A stretch of DNA of 64,000 nt. Origin: Triatoma infestans. Lineage: Eukaryota > Arthropoda > Insecta > Hemiptera > Reduviidae. Location of the stretch: positions 17,389 to 81,388 of the forward strand of contig JAAEAF010004971.1 of NCBI GenBank assembly GCA_011037195.1. The letters are read 5' to 3'. The notes beneath the pieces are model-generated. The model was given only the letters and a program-made list of their open reading frames with translations. It ran no database searches and was not told the DNA's origin. Position 1 is the first letter of the stretch; each line of letters starts with the position of its first letter. A program made the translations under genes and the position numbers. Below are positions 10,991 through 21,179 of the stretch, in pieces.

Positions 10991-12008
10991 TCTTTCCTAC
11001 AACAATAGACAAATGAAAAGCTCCTGGGTTTTTCTGATCAGTGCAGACTCATCCATCTATTGAATACCGTTCTTATTTTCACAGAACTTACATTATTAAA
11101 AAACCCATTAAAAATAATATATATAAAATAATATATATAATGTATTTTAATTTGGCATTTTCCCATATTATCAAGCTTATCTATGTAAATATCAAAAGTG
11201 ATATATTTTTTCTTGAATTAATAATAGGGGTTTTAAATTAATAATAGATATGGAGCATTGTTAAAAAAAATGCCCAGTTGCACGTGTGAAATTACTCAAC
11301 TCAAATGGACCGTGAGAGCGACGAGGTTTTTTTTACTATATAACCCTGGGTTACTTAAGTATTGTTATTGGTTGGCAATTATAATGGTAAGGAAAAACAT
11401 AGGATGACAAGGGTCATATCCTTCCTTACACACAAACATACACACAAAGTGCATACACATTATACATAAGTGTTTATATATACTTAATGAAGTCGATACA
11501 ATTCAACGAACGAAATTTTTAAAAAAGATAAATGAAGAATAAAATAAAATAAAATATACGTGTTTTTTTTCCCCCCTGGCAGGTGTTTCGATTGTACCTT
11601 TCTAAGTATATGAATATATATATATAGAACATGTATCGATAGTAGTGTGTTGTCGCGACGTTTCTGTTCATTATTGTGCGGCCCCTTTTGTGGATCAGGG
11701 TCTCTCCTACATCGGTTTGTTATATATACCGTGGGAAAACAATAACTGAACATCGTCCATTTCCTCAATATAACTATCACTTCCTTCTGTAACCAATAAA
11801 GTATCTCATAGTTGTGGTGCTATCACTTGTCTAGTTTGAAAAATATTTTATGACAATTAATGGCTAGTACCAACTTAATTATTAATTTTAATTAAAAAAA
11901 AAAAATTTTTAAAACTACTCTATTTATCTGTTTATTAAAATATTTAATGTCTGAAATACGATCAACAAAAAAAAATCAATCAATTTCAACAAAATTGAAA
12001 ATAATTTT
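10991..12008. other. unassigned interval
   Basis: Low-complexity A+T sequence. The open frames at 11041-11241 and 11484-11780 are short and unlike known families. Confidence 0.3.
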
Positions 12009-12021
12009 AAATTTTTGTATA

Positions 12022-12979
12022 TTATTATCAAAGCGGGTGCCCAAAAAGGCGCGGGACCTAAGCCTATGTGGCTCTTATCCCCCCGATACACCCCGTAACC
12101 CCTTAATTAATCTCCCCCGGTAACTTGCCGGTTAATCTACAATATCTCAAGATATCCCCAAACTCCAACTCGCCCAGGCAATCCTGCGAGAGTGGTGTCC
12201 TCCCAAATATACGAAACCTAGTTCCGGCGAAACGGGGACACTGACATAAGTAGTGAAACACCGTTTCCCTAACTCCGTCATCACAATTCTGACAAATGGG
12301 ACTCCGTGTCCTCCCTATGTTAAACAAGTGACTGGACACCCAAGTGTGTCCAGTCACTATCCTACCAAGGTCCTCAAACCCGTCCTACTAAGAGACAGGA
12401 GATACTCCGAATTCCCTGCTTGCTTGCCTTTATAAATCTTTTGGCTTGGAGGCACCCCTGCGTGTCCCCCCAGCGTTTCTCCAAAGCTCTCGTCTCCCAA
12501 AGTCTAATCTGTTTGTCGCGAAACGTCTTTGTAACGGCCAGGGCTGGTTCAGGACCATAAAATGGTAATGACGATCCCTCCCTGGCCAGCCGATCCGCCC
12601 TCTCATTGCCCTCTATTCCCGCATGTCCGGGTATCCAATAGAGATGCACCTTACCCCTCCGAGCCAAAGCGTTAAGCCTTCTCCTACATTCTCCCACTAA
12701 TTTCGAACTCCACCACGGCTTACTCAAAGCCCTTAATGCGGCTTGACTATCAGAGAAGATCCGCACTTCCTTAAACTCTCCTAGCCACTCCCCCACAAGA
12801 TGGCAGCATTCAATGATGCCCACCACCTCAGACTGGAAAATAGTGGCCAAACCACCTAAGGCCACCGAACTCCCTCTATCCAACTCCTGAAGCCATGCTC
12901 CCGCCCCCGACAGGCCAGTACCCTCCTGCCTGGAGCCATCTGAATAGCAGTGAATAATACCGCTGCCCGACTCCGTTGG
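12022..12979 (-). mobile_element. 5'-truncated LINE with RNase H
   Basis: 958-bp insertion flanked by a perfect 13-bp duplication AAATTTTTGTATA (12009-12021 and 12980-12992). The 3' end on minus is a TGATAATAATA-type tail. It carries RNase H and a zinc-knuckle tail. The clean duplication suggests a comparatively recent insertion. Confidence 0.9.
12103..12979 (-). pseudogene. LINE RNase H plus zinc-knuckle tail
   Basis: From 12979 leftward: IIHCYSDGSRQEG (first Asp), VVGIIECCHLVGEWLGE (Glu), VRIFSDSQAALRALSKP (second Asp), LYWIPGHAGIEGNERADRLA (last Asp). All four RNase H acidic residues are kept. A frameshift near 12365 follows ISCLLVGRV. The next frame reads GHTWVSSHLFNIGRTRSPIC and CQNCDDGVRETVFHYLCQC, a C-x2-C...H...C tail. 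The frame ends at 12103. The domain is well preserved although the element is truncated and frameshifted. Confidence 0.85.
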
Positions 12980-13212
12980 AAATTTTTGTATAAATAAAGA
13001 TGAACGGGAACAATTTATAAGTGAAAAATGTAGTAGCGTAAGACTAGCAAAGATTTAGGGGTGTAAGAAAGAGGCAGGTCTATTGCAGAGAAATTATTAT
13101 AAATTAATTTAATTTTAAAATGGTTTTTTAAAATCTTCAGGCATTAAAATTATAATGAGATGTTTATATAGCAATGGACAGAAAAGTTTTTAATGAAAAA
13201 ATAATTCTTTGT

Positions 13213-13255
13213 TAAACTACGTTTCAGGTACCATTGGTGCCCTTCTTCAGAAGCT
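13213..13255 (-). ncRNA. hammerhead-like motif in left arm
   Basis: On minus: CTGAAGA, hairpin GGGCACC-AAT-GGTACC, then TGAAACGTA. Core CUGANGA and GAAA are intact. Stem III would be the palindrome ACGU, with A at the cleavage position. Stem I is weak (AGCTT against GTTTA). Confidence 0.55.
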
Positions 13256-13624
13256 CTGTAAAATTGATTGGAGAAAAGGTATATTATTGTACAATATTGT
13301 AGTGAAGACAAAGTGTATAAATTTATAACAAATAAAAGAAAAAAATTTAAATTAAAGAAATATTAACCGAACAGATTGAGCATAAGGCATTAAAAACAAG
13401 AAATTATAACACAGAAGTAACAATTAAATAAAATGATATTAACAATAAGAGAAAATAAAAAAGATAAAGATACCTTTATGGTAGGCGAGAGGAGTGTACT
13501 CTTCATTTCAATCTCAAAGTTCTATTAATATTTCTTTAATTTTAATTTGTTTATTATTTGTTATAAATCTATGCACTTTTTCTTCACTAAAATAATGTAC
13601 TTTTTCTCCAATAAATTTTGCAGA

Positions 13625-13665
13625 GCTCCTGAAGAAGGGCATCAATGGTATCCGAAACGTAGAGC
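13625..13665 (+). ncRNA. hammerhead-like motif in right arm
   Basis: Core CTGAAGA (13629-13635), hairpin GGGCATC-AAT-GGTATCC, GAAAC (13654-13658), GTA with A at the cleavage position. Stem I pairs GCTC (13625-13628) with GAGC (13662-13665), four Watson-Crick pairs. Stem III is the two-pair palindrome ACGT, so folding as a dimer would be expected. Confidence 0.65.
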
Positions 13666-13745
13666 AACAAAGAATTCTTTTTTTCATTAAAACCTTCTCT
13701 GGCCGATTGCCATAAAAACATCACATTATTTTAATTTTACTTTTA

Positions 13746-15940
13746 TCCAGAGCTATGGTAGGCAAGTGTTAAGTGTGCAGCTTTAACAAAGTCTAGTAAT
13801 AAAAAGTGAGGCAGTTATGGGACAAAAGATTCAAACTTGGTATTTATACTAAACGTTTACTTGTCCTTTACGTAACACAGTGGTGGATATAGATGGAGAA
13901 GCAAAAAATGCAAGGACTATACTTAGCGGATAGTGCACTTGTCCTAAACCAAGCGTAGTGTATATGTGACATATATTATGATGGTAATGGGGACAATATT
14001 ATTAAGATTAAAAAGGGAATTGTACGTTGTCACCTTCTCGTTGAAATGATGCCAAAAAAACAAGTGTTTGATTATTGATAAGTATGTCTCCCCAGGTTAA
14101 AATATAAAGGCAGCTAAACTGGCGAGAATATTTTACCAAAACGCAGTTCCAGATAACGAATTTTAATTGATATCTATCTTCAAGCTGGTATCCTCTGGTA
14201 ATACTTAACCGAAAATATCATGTTACGAGTTTAATGCGATTTTTTATTTTTTACCCATACAATTAGAATTGCAAACTGCAGAAGGTGTCAGAAATGTTTG
14301 TGTCGGCCCCTGTGTTCAGCAATCATTTTTTCGTAATTCAACAAAATCACACTGTCAGTTGATTGATTTGGTGAACAATTCTAAATGAAAAATTAAGTTT
14401 AAACTTTTTTTTTCAAATTTTCGTTTCTAAAATTGTATTTCCGAGGAATTTTCATTTCAACATGTTGTAGATTGCAGAGTAGTTCGTCTTAACAGAATTA
14501 AGAAAGAATAAACTAAGGAGAAAAGAAATGGAATTTAATACTTTAATATTTAATTGATACATAATATTGAAAACACATAAATTTGAAGATAGGAAGTAAA
14601 TGAAAGGCTACAAAAAGGCAAGGTTGGTGTGTTATGAATATTTAATAGCCGGACCCCCCCTAGGAGGGTTATAAGGGAAAAAGCAATTCAGTGTAAAGAA
14701 ATAGATTGCTGTTAAGAGAAGGGGAACACTACGCTGTCTGCTGATTGTAACTGAAGAGTCCAGTTGGTTGTTTTACCGACAATATACACACAAACACACA
14801 CACACACACAACACATAAATTACTTCATAGTAATTACGATTACATGTAAAAATTTCTTATTTCGTGTATTTTAGTTTCAACTATTACTACCACACAAACT
14901 ATCAAAAATAAAGGACTCCGTTTAACCTGTCTCTAGGATCACTAAGAACAAACGAACAGACAAACACATATACATATACAGGACACGAACACTGACAGTG
15001 ATAATGCAAATGTTTTGGCCCTGTCTAACACTATTATCAAACCGTTTGCCACCATTCACTCGCTTGCTCATGCCACTTAGTGCACGAAACTTCCTAAACT
15101 CACGAATCTTCCTACTGCATTTTTGTGCTTGTTTATTTTTTTGTTTGTTTTTTTTTTATTATTAAAATGATTACTTTGAACAATTTAAGAAAGAAAATAA
15201 AAAAAAAAACTATAGTTAATTGCACTCTGACGTGCGCCGTATCGTTGACGGATTAAATTCAAGTAATGCATTATATTTTTTTAAGAGAAGAAAGTTTCCT
15301 TTTGCCTACAATAAAAACTTCCCCTCCCTTTTACCATCATTTTCACATCTTGACAATGAACTTACACTACAGTTGAGTTTAAAATATCCACTTGAAGTAC
15401 GAGCATCATTCAGTAGATCATGAGACATTTATTAATTGGATAAAAAGCCCATGCTGATCTTGAGGGAAATGAAGATCAAGGTGGTTCCTTCTTATTTATT
15501 CCCAAAAAAGTTATTTGAAACAATATTTTCTTTCTGCAAGTATTACAAGTATTAAAACAGGGAATGTCTGCTGCAAAATTATGATCAAGGGTCCACCGTC
15601 GTCGAAGTGGTCTTTTCTTCTTCAGACATGCATTTCTGTATGAATACTCAATTTCGAAAATTTCGCATGATCGCAAAAAAAAAAACCTTTTACCAACCAA
15701 CCGCTTCCTTTCTTCAACCGTTTAGAAGTTATACAATCGTTTGGTCCATAGCTGAAGATGGGCACCCAATACAGGTTATAGGTAGAAATGAGCCTTTTAT
15801 TTTAATGACAGTATTTAATGTAAATCTATACAATTATTACGTATATGAGATAGAGCAATTGAACAACAGAAAGCAGTTGTTAATCTACATTGATGATGCA
15901 ATATACTAACAGCTGAAATTGTACTCTCTACAATACTCTT
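13746..15940. other. unassigned interval with microsatellites
   Basis: About 2.2 kb without a recognised element. It has a CA-rich tract at 14785-14815. The 67- and 100-codon frames at 15220-15423 and 15607-15909 have no recognisable family. Part may be host non-coding DNA. Confidence 0.35.
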
Positions 15941-15945
15941 GATTA

Positions 15946-15975
15946 TATCAACAACAACAACAACAACAACAACAA
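15946..15975 (+). repeat. (CAA)n microsatellite
   Basis: About nine CAA/AAC units in a row. Confidence 0.95.
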
Positions 15976-16270
15976 AAATGAATGTTTGTTATGATTTCGT
16001 TTTTTTTTTTTTATTTACTAAATTAGAAAAGTGATGCACCATATTTGTGTTTTCTAATTCATGGATGTTTATTTATTATTATAATATATAAGGTTTGAAT
16101 AATCATGTCATGCGCATTAGAGACATGTTATGCTCTTATATATATATATAAGTGGAATCGTTCTACATTAATTCAATGCTACATTAGCATAAATAACCTG
16201 TTCTTTAAAATATGCTCACCTTTTCAATTTGGAAAAAACGTAATACTATTTACAGTTGACCTACTTTAAA

Positions 16271-16307
<37 letters not shown>

Positions 16308-16308
16308 A
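16271..16308 (+). repeat. (ATT)n microsatellite
   Basis: About twelve ATT units. A decayed RF1 terminus (GATGTCAAACATTCATTCTC) follows near 16345. Confidence 0.9.
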
Positions 16309-16440
16309 TATTTATTATTATTGAACCGAAATTGAAAAAAAATTGATGTCAAACATTCATTCTCATTTTTCTTTTATTGCAAGTTTCAAAATTCTAATTG
16401 TCACTAAATGGTTAATTATTGTTCTTCTTATTATTATTTT

Positions 16441-16664
16441 TAATTTAAGGCGCGTCAACAGCTATGGTCACTTGGGCCCGGAGCCTTCTCATTGCACTGC
16501 CGGCCTCCGGACAGTGTTCTCTCGTTACAGACAACACTGTCCATCATCGAACAGTGAGCTGTAAAGGCTCCTAGAAGAAAAAATCTAAGGGTAGTACAGC
16601 TGGACTCGAACCCGGGTCCTCCGCGTGGGAGTCCAGTATGCTAACCACTTAGCCATTCCCTTCC
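16441..16664 (-). mobile_element. tRNA-derived SINE, family S1
   Basis: Reverse copy of the SINE at 5828-6060. On minus the head keeps a strong A box (TGGCTAAGTGGTTAGC, 16640-16655) and a perfect B box (GGTTCGAGTCC, 16602-16612). The body finishes in ACGCGCCTTAAATTA. The intact internal promoter makes it the better-preserved copy. Confidence 0.9.
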
Positions 16665-16845
16665 ATTTTCTTATTATTTATAAAGGTATTGCAACACCTG
16701 CGGCAGTATATTATATTGGAAGAGCATTTTTGTGAAAAGCCTAATTTCATACTTCCCCATTCAGAAACGTGGTAAAATTGGGTAAAAATGAAAAAAAAAA
16801 AAAAATTAGTAAATAATCAATCACTAAACATTAAGCATCTTTGTT

Positions 16846-17060
16846 GTGGTGGTTGGTTCCGCAGAGCTGGAAAGCATCAGAGACATTTTCCGTGGTAGCC
16901 TGCTTCATTTTGTGGTCATCGACCGGTTTCGGGCGTTCGCCCATCTTCAGGATGCGTTCTTCAGACAGTGTGCCAACACAGACTCGTACAGAGACTTAGT
17001 TTCACACTAACTCTTGATGACCACAAAATGAAGCAGGCTACCACGGAAAATGTCTCTGAT
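16846..17060. mobile_element. F2 fold-back element, right arm shortened
   Basis: A perfect 45-bp inverted repeat joins 16876-16920 to 17016-17060. The left arm continues inward with a hammerhead-like block. The right arm lacks it and begins GATGACCACAAAATG, exactly at the predicted cleavage point. Outer flank GGTTCCGCAGAGCTGGAAAG (16855-16874) is typical of F2. Confidence 0.85.
16917..16954 (-). ncRNA. hammerhead-like motif, F2 type
   Basis: On minus: CATC, CTGAAGA, TGGGCGAACGCCC hairpin, GAAAC, CGGTC, GATG. Stem I is CATC/GATG. Stem II is a GC-rich 5-bp hairpin. Stem III is the palindrome ACCGGT. The cleavage triplet is GUC. Every conserved core position of the hammerhead is present. Confidence 0.75.
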
Positions 17061-17064
17061 TAAG

Positions 17065-17330
17065 CATCTTGTTGGCAGATTATGGCTGAAATCTTCTTAT
17101 CGCATATCTTTTTCCTTATCCAAAATGGAACTTTCTCACGGCTGTAAAAAGTAATTTTCGTCCAGTTTCCATTGACTGCACTAATTATACAATCTAGACG
17201 GATTTCACCGTAGGATTCAGAAATTCTTTCTTTTAATTTATCTAAAGTGGTGACAGGATTTAACTGGCCCAGAATCTTTATTTTTTTTTTAGATATTCCT
17301 AGATGAAGTAATCCAGAGGCGCAGGTGTTG
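17065..17330 (-). pseudogene. transposase C-terminal fragment, possibly Tc1/mariner-like
   Basis: The minus frame contains PVTTLDKLKERISESYGEIR followed by CIISAVNGNW. The TTLDELKxRI pattern is typical of the C-terminus of insect mariner-like DDE transposases, downstream of the last catalytic residue. No catalytic motif or inverted repeat is present, so the family assignment is tentative. Confidence 0.4.
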
Positions 17331-17393
17331 GGAGCGGCCGGGCCACTGAATAGGATCTGGAATTTTATCCGTTGTAGCATGCATAGCCATTTT

Positions 17394-17436
17394 GTTCCTG
17401 ACCGGTTTCGGTTTTTCATCCATGAGTCAGAGCAAA
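17394..17436 (-). ncRNA. decayed hammerhead-like motif, F1 left arm
   Basis: On minus: CTGACTCATGGATGAAAAACC then GAAACCGGTC. One extra base inside CTGA-CGA spoils the core; stem II is also weakened. Confidence 0.45.
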
Positions 17437-17544
17437 TTCACCAAGTTCGTATAGAGAGTTCACTTCAACATAATATTTCTGTATATATATAAAACCACAT
17501 ATATACAACCAACATACCAACAAGTGTGAGTGTAACAGAAACAT

Positions 17545-17586
17545 TTGCTCTGACGATGGATGAAAATCCGAAAGAGGTCAGGAACC
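17545..17586 (+). ncRNA. hammerhead-like motif, F1 right arm
   Basis: CTGACGA (17550-17556), stem II GGATGAAAATCC, GAAA (17570-17573), then GAGGTC instead of CCGGTC. Core intact; stem III palindrome broken. Confidence 0.55.
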
Positions 17587-17675
17587 AAATGAATATGCAT
17601 GCTGCGACGAATAAAATACCAGCTGTGATCCGGCATTGCGGACCCATCCACACATCCAGCACTGAATAGGACTGT

Positions 17676-18461
17676 GCATGCAAATTCGGTAAATGCGATC
17701 TAGATAACGAACGTGTCACTATCCTTGCATTATAAGCTAGATTTCCATTGCTTTTTCAAGCCAATCTGGTAGGAATTTATTAAAAAATGAAGATGCCTGT
17801 GACCGCGTTCAGTGTTTCATTGTAAAAAATATGGATCTACAAGTTGATCCCCTATATTATGTCGCACCACACTTTTATCGAAATTAAATGTCCGATTCCG
17901 AGTCCAATATTCGTATATCTGGATTTACATCTGTCCATAATCCTGAAATTCTATTTATGTATTCAATAATCCATTATTCAAAACGTCAATTGAACATTCA
18001 TCATGCCATAAAATATGATTTTCCCTTATTTGATTGCAAACTCAAAAACACTGACGAAAAATACATAGTAACCAATGACAGAGAATTTCTCTCTACATTC
18101 AGAAAACTAAATATCCAACGCATTTTTTCTCGTTCAATAACCATTTTTCATGAAAAAAAAAAAAAAATCTTCTTTAAGAATTCGTTAGAAAAAAAAAATA
18201 ATATGGTCCAATTTGAAATTAGAAAATTGGTTTTGAAATCTCTTATTTCTGCAGCTTAAACAAAAATAATATCTGATCACATATTTAGAATTCTTGAAAA
18301 ATTAAGTACGATATCATTTGGAATTTCTTCGTTTCTATGTAGCGTGCTTTCCAAGAGAAGTGGATCATGTATGTTAATATAGTCACTTTGTATATTATGT
18401 GAATCATGTATGTATGTTTATTTATTGTATATATATATATATATATAAATAAAAAAAAGTA
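17676..18461. other. unassigned interval with a 123-codon frame
   Basis: The plus frame 17888-18259 (MSDSESNIRISGFTSVHNPE at its start, lysine-rich near the end) is the longest in this part. I do not recognise it, and its A+T richness makes a chance frame plausible. Confidence 0.2.
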
Positions 18462-18491
18462 TGACAAAGTTTGTGAGTGTTTCACATCAGA
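18462..18491 (-). mobile_element. RF1 terminal fragment
   Basis: GTTTGTGAGTGTTTCACATC followed by AGATTTTTTT, the complement of the RF1 left end. Confidence 0.5.
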
Positions 18492-18500
18492 TTTTTTTCA

Positions 18501-19165
18501 CTTTCGAGAAACTATTAATTTACTCAGAAGATATATTCCCATATATAGTAAACTTAATGACAATTTTTATGAAATTTACTTAACTATTATAATAAAGAAT
18601 GCAATAAGAATTGTCGAATTTTTGGAATGAAATTTTCACATATCAACTCATCTAACAGTTGAGCAATTTACAACAAGAGATTCACAATAATTCTTTTAGT
18701 TAACAGTGATTTGTTTTGTAACCAATTCACTCTGTAACCAATAAATATAAATCTAGCAGTTTATACGCAGGTCTCAAAACTGAGAATCTCCAAATTACAA
18801 GCCCTTGTTCACAAGCTTTCCAACTACCAACGCCTCCGCCAAGTTTATCAAGAGAAGTTAAAACATAAAACTAGAAATAAATAAATAAATAAAACTGGCA
18901 TTTATCACTCATTATGACTTTTCTTATTGCACTTAATAGAAATGAAAATCTCCCCACGTTTAGTTCTCTAACTTAATTATAACGGTGGTGGCGTACAGGC
19001 GTTTCTTCAACAGCAGCAAGTAGTGAATGAGATTATTCACTAAGTCTAGCAGTCAGTGTCTCACTATCAACAAAACTGGCAATCTAACGTCACCGATTTT
19101 CTCCCAGAAACCACTAAAATAATTTTTTTCTGAATTTAAATGTTTCAAATAGAGTAGATTTGTTT

Positions 19166-19169
<4 letters not shown>
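18501..19169. other. unassigned interval
   Basis: No recognised features apart from a short TAAA repeat near 18870-18890. Confidence 0.3.

Positions 19170-19225
<56 letters not shown>
19170..19225 (+). repeat. (TAA)n microsatellite
   Basis: About 18 TAA units, ending in the TA that forms the mariner target site. Confidence 0.95.
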
Positions 19226-19226
<1 letters not shown>

Positions 19227-20429
19227 GAGGGTCATTCAATAAGTAACGAGACAAATCGCTGTAGTTCAAAAACTGTTTGTTTAATCAATACAATAGTTTC
19301 AGTGCGTCAACTTGGCATCCTTGTACTTAGTTTCTCATCAGCTGTTCCAGACTATTTGGTAAGCATAAACTTAAATGTATTCAGTTAACAATAGCGAGTC
19401 CGCCCGGAGCATTGTACCTCGGAAGAACAACGCTCAGTTGATTAGATTTTTAGTTGCAGAGGGTATCAATGTTAATGAAACCACGAAAGAATGTTGAAAG
19501 TGTACGGGAATAATTGTTTGAACAGTTTGAACGTTTACAAATGGGTGAACAGTTTGAAAGTGGCCGTGTAAGTGTCCGTGACGTTGCAACTTCCTCCCTC
19601 AAATCTCGCATTCGGGACAACAGGCGTATTACTGTTGAACTGATAGCTGAAGAAATGCACGCGAGTTTTGAAACTGTCCATAACATTGTTCAGAATAACT
19701 GCAGTACAAGAAAACTTGTACGAGATGGGTTCCGAGACAACTTACGGACACCCACAAAGAAACCGGGTTTCAAATCAGTCAACAGTTGAAAGAGCCATTC
19801 TAAGCCGGAATCTAAGCGTCAAAACCGAGGAAGCATACGGGTTCTCCCACTCGAAAGAAATTCAAGACCCAGCCGCTTGCAGGTAAAGTCATGCTTACAG
19901 TATTCTTGAATTCGCCTATTTATTGTGACTATCTCGAAGATCGACGAACCATCAACAGCCAGTAATATTGAGTGATATGCTTATAAACAAAGTAAGGCCT
20001 CCATTCGAACGAAACGTCGTGGACTCTTGACTAAAAGCGTGATTTTGCTTCACAACAAGTGCGCCCACACACGGCACATTTAACTCAAGAACCACTTCAA
20101 AAAGTGGGGTGGGAAATCCTTCCACGCCCCCCCTACAGTCCCAATCTCGCCCCAACGGACTCTTCCATTTGTTTGGACCCCTTGAAGAGGCTCTACGCGG
20201 GAAACATTTTCAATCCAATGAAGAAGTTAAAAATCAGGTGAAAAGTGGCTTCGTGATCAACCCAAAGAATTTTATGCCAGAGGCATACATACACAATTAG
20301 AAGAACGATAGGACAAGTGTATAAATGTTGCTGGGTACTATATTGAAAAGTAGCCAAAGTTTTGTATTGATTAAATAAATTGTTTTTGAGCTACAGCGAT
20401 TTGTTTCGTTACTTACTAAATGACCCTCG
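19226..20429 (+). mobile_element. decayed mariner element
   Basis: 1204 bp with ~46-bp inverted repeats. The left end is CGAGGGTCATTCAATAAGTA, the complemented right end is CGAGGGTCATTTAGTAAGTA, and both continue to ACAAATCGCTGTAG. TA dinucleotides flank it (19224-19225, 20430-20431). Length, repeats and target are those of Tc1/mariner. It is inserted at the end of a TAA microsatellite. Confidence 0.9.
19430..20300 (+). pseudogene. mariner transposase remnant
   Basis: The N-terminal helix-turn-helix region is recognisable as FEQFERLQMGEQFESGRVSV and RIRDNRRITVELIAEEMHAS. Far downstream, in shifted frames, come PPYSPNLAPTDS (the usual mariner H-x-PYSPDLAP(S/C)D motif, normally holding the third catalytic Asp) and HLFGPLEEALRGKHF. 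Several frameshifts and stops intervene, and the catalytic middle is largely lost. Normal length is about 345 residues. Confidence 0.85.
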
Positions 20430-20437
20430 TATTATGG

Positions 20438-20620
20438 ATATTCTTGCTTAAAATCTGGCGGGAGATTCAATGGATGGTGGCGCTGTGGTAGAATGGAGAA
20501 GAAATATTTCATCGGAGTCTTACAGACTTGATGAAAAACAATAATACGTACAAATTAATAGTGTATGGCCTTACATAGTTTATTAAAAAAGTCTTAGATG
20601 TTAATTACCTTATTTATACA
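20438..20620 (+). repeat. RF3 repeat copy
   Basis: Contains GATTCAATGGATGGTGGCGC, TGTGGTAGAATGGAGAAGAA and GTCTTAGATGTTAATTACC. The same series occurs in reverse around 25300-26380. The function is unknown and no coding is seen. Confidence 0.7.
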
Positions 20621-21179
20621 TGATTTTATATTATTTCATGAATAAATTTAATACTCTTGATATATTCTTGATTTTCTAGGCACCTATATTCGTTTTAATT
20701 GTATTTGTTTTAAATTTTTAATAAATTAATTTCTTATATCAATTAGTTTATTATTTTAAAAATAATTTTGCCTTATAAAATTAACATTACAAAATGGAGC
20801 CCGAAAAAGCCATATTTTTTCATACTGAAGTATCCCTCCAGGATGACTATTTATTAACTACATGTACCATCGGAGATATTACATGTAATAGAAGATTATA
20901 TATTAAGTTTAAGGTATAAATTTGAACATTATTGGGATTCGTGTGAAATATAAAAATATGAAAGCAAAGAAAAATAATAATATGAAATAAAATCAATAAA
21001 ATGAAACAACAATATGAAAATGTAAACTTATAAACCAAAAAGAAGTGAAGAAATGTCCTAAGTGTTAATTAAACCAAAAGGAAACGAAGACATGTCCTAA
21101 GTATTATAAGTCAGTGTAATCGATGGCCTTAGCGAATGAGCGGAATTGGAGGAAATATATCGAGAGATCCTTTTTAGTA
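20621..21179. other. unassigned A+T-rich interval
   Basis: Nothing recognised. Confidence 0.3.

Larger units (their letters stand above)
13142..13745. mobile_element. fold-back element with two hammerhead-like motifs
   Basis: Two arms of about 230 bp (13142-13372 and 13518-13745) are inverted repeats of each other, round a ~145-bp A+T-rich spacer. Shared arm landmarks are TTTGTTATAAAT, TTTTCTCCAAT, the ribozyme-like block and TTTTTTCATTAAAA. The block resembles the terminal motif of the Penelope-like element at 29178-30615 (CTGARGAAGG...CGAAACGT). I infer a Penelope-derived head-to-head structure. Confidence 0.75.
17353..17675. mobile_element. F1 fold-back element
   Basis: Inverted arms at about 17353-17480 and 17505-17655 share the pattern tcctgaccggtttcgg...catcc...gtcagagcaaa and GTGAACTCTCTATACGA. 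Outside the right arm comes GCATTGCGGACCCATCCACA, found beside other F1 copies. Both arms carry a hammerhead-like block in opposite orientation. Confidence 0.8.

Noticed and set aside
16602..16655. tRNA gene suggested by good A and B boxes
   Set aside because: The boxes belong to a repeated SINE head with a shared non-tRNA body at 5828-6060, so it was not annotated as a tRNA gene.
17465..17719. Open frames across F1 fold-back arms (also 37616-38017 and 61935-62153)
   Set aside because: They translate the inverted arms and (TA)n tracts; the similarity between copies is at DNA level and ribozyme-related, with no codon pattern.
19053..19235. Minus-strand frame with a long leucine run
   Set aside because: It is the translation of the (TAA)n microsatellite (TTA codons), not a signal peptide or gene.
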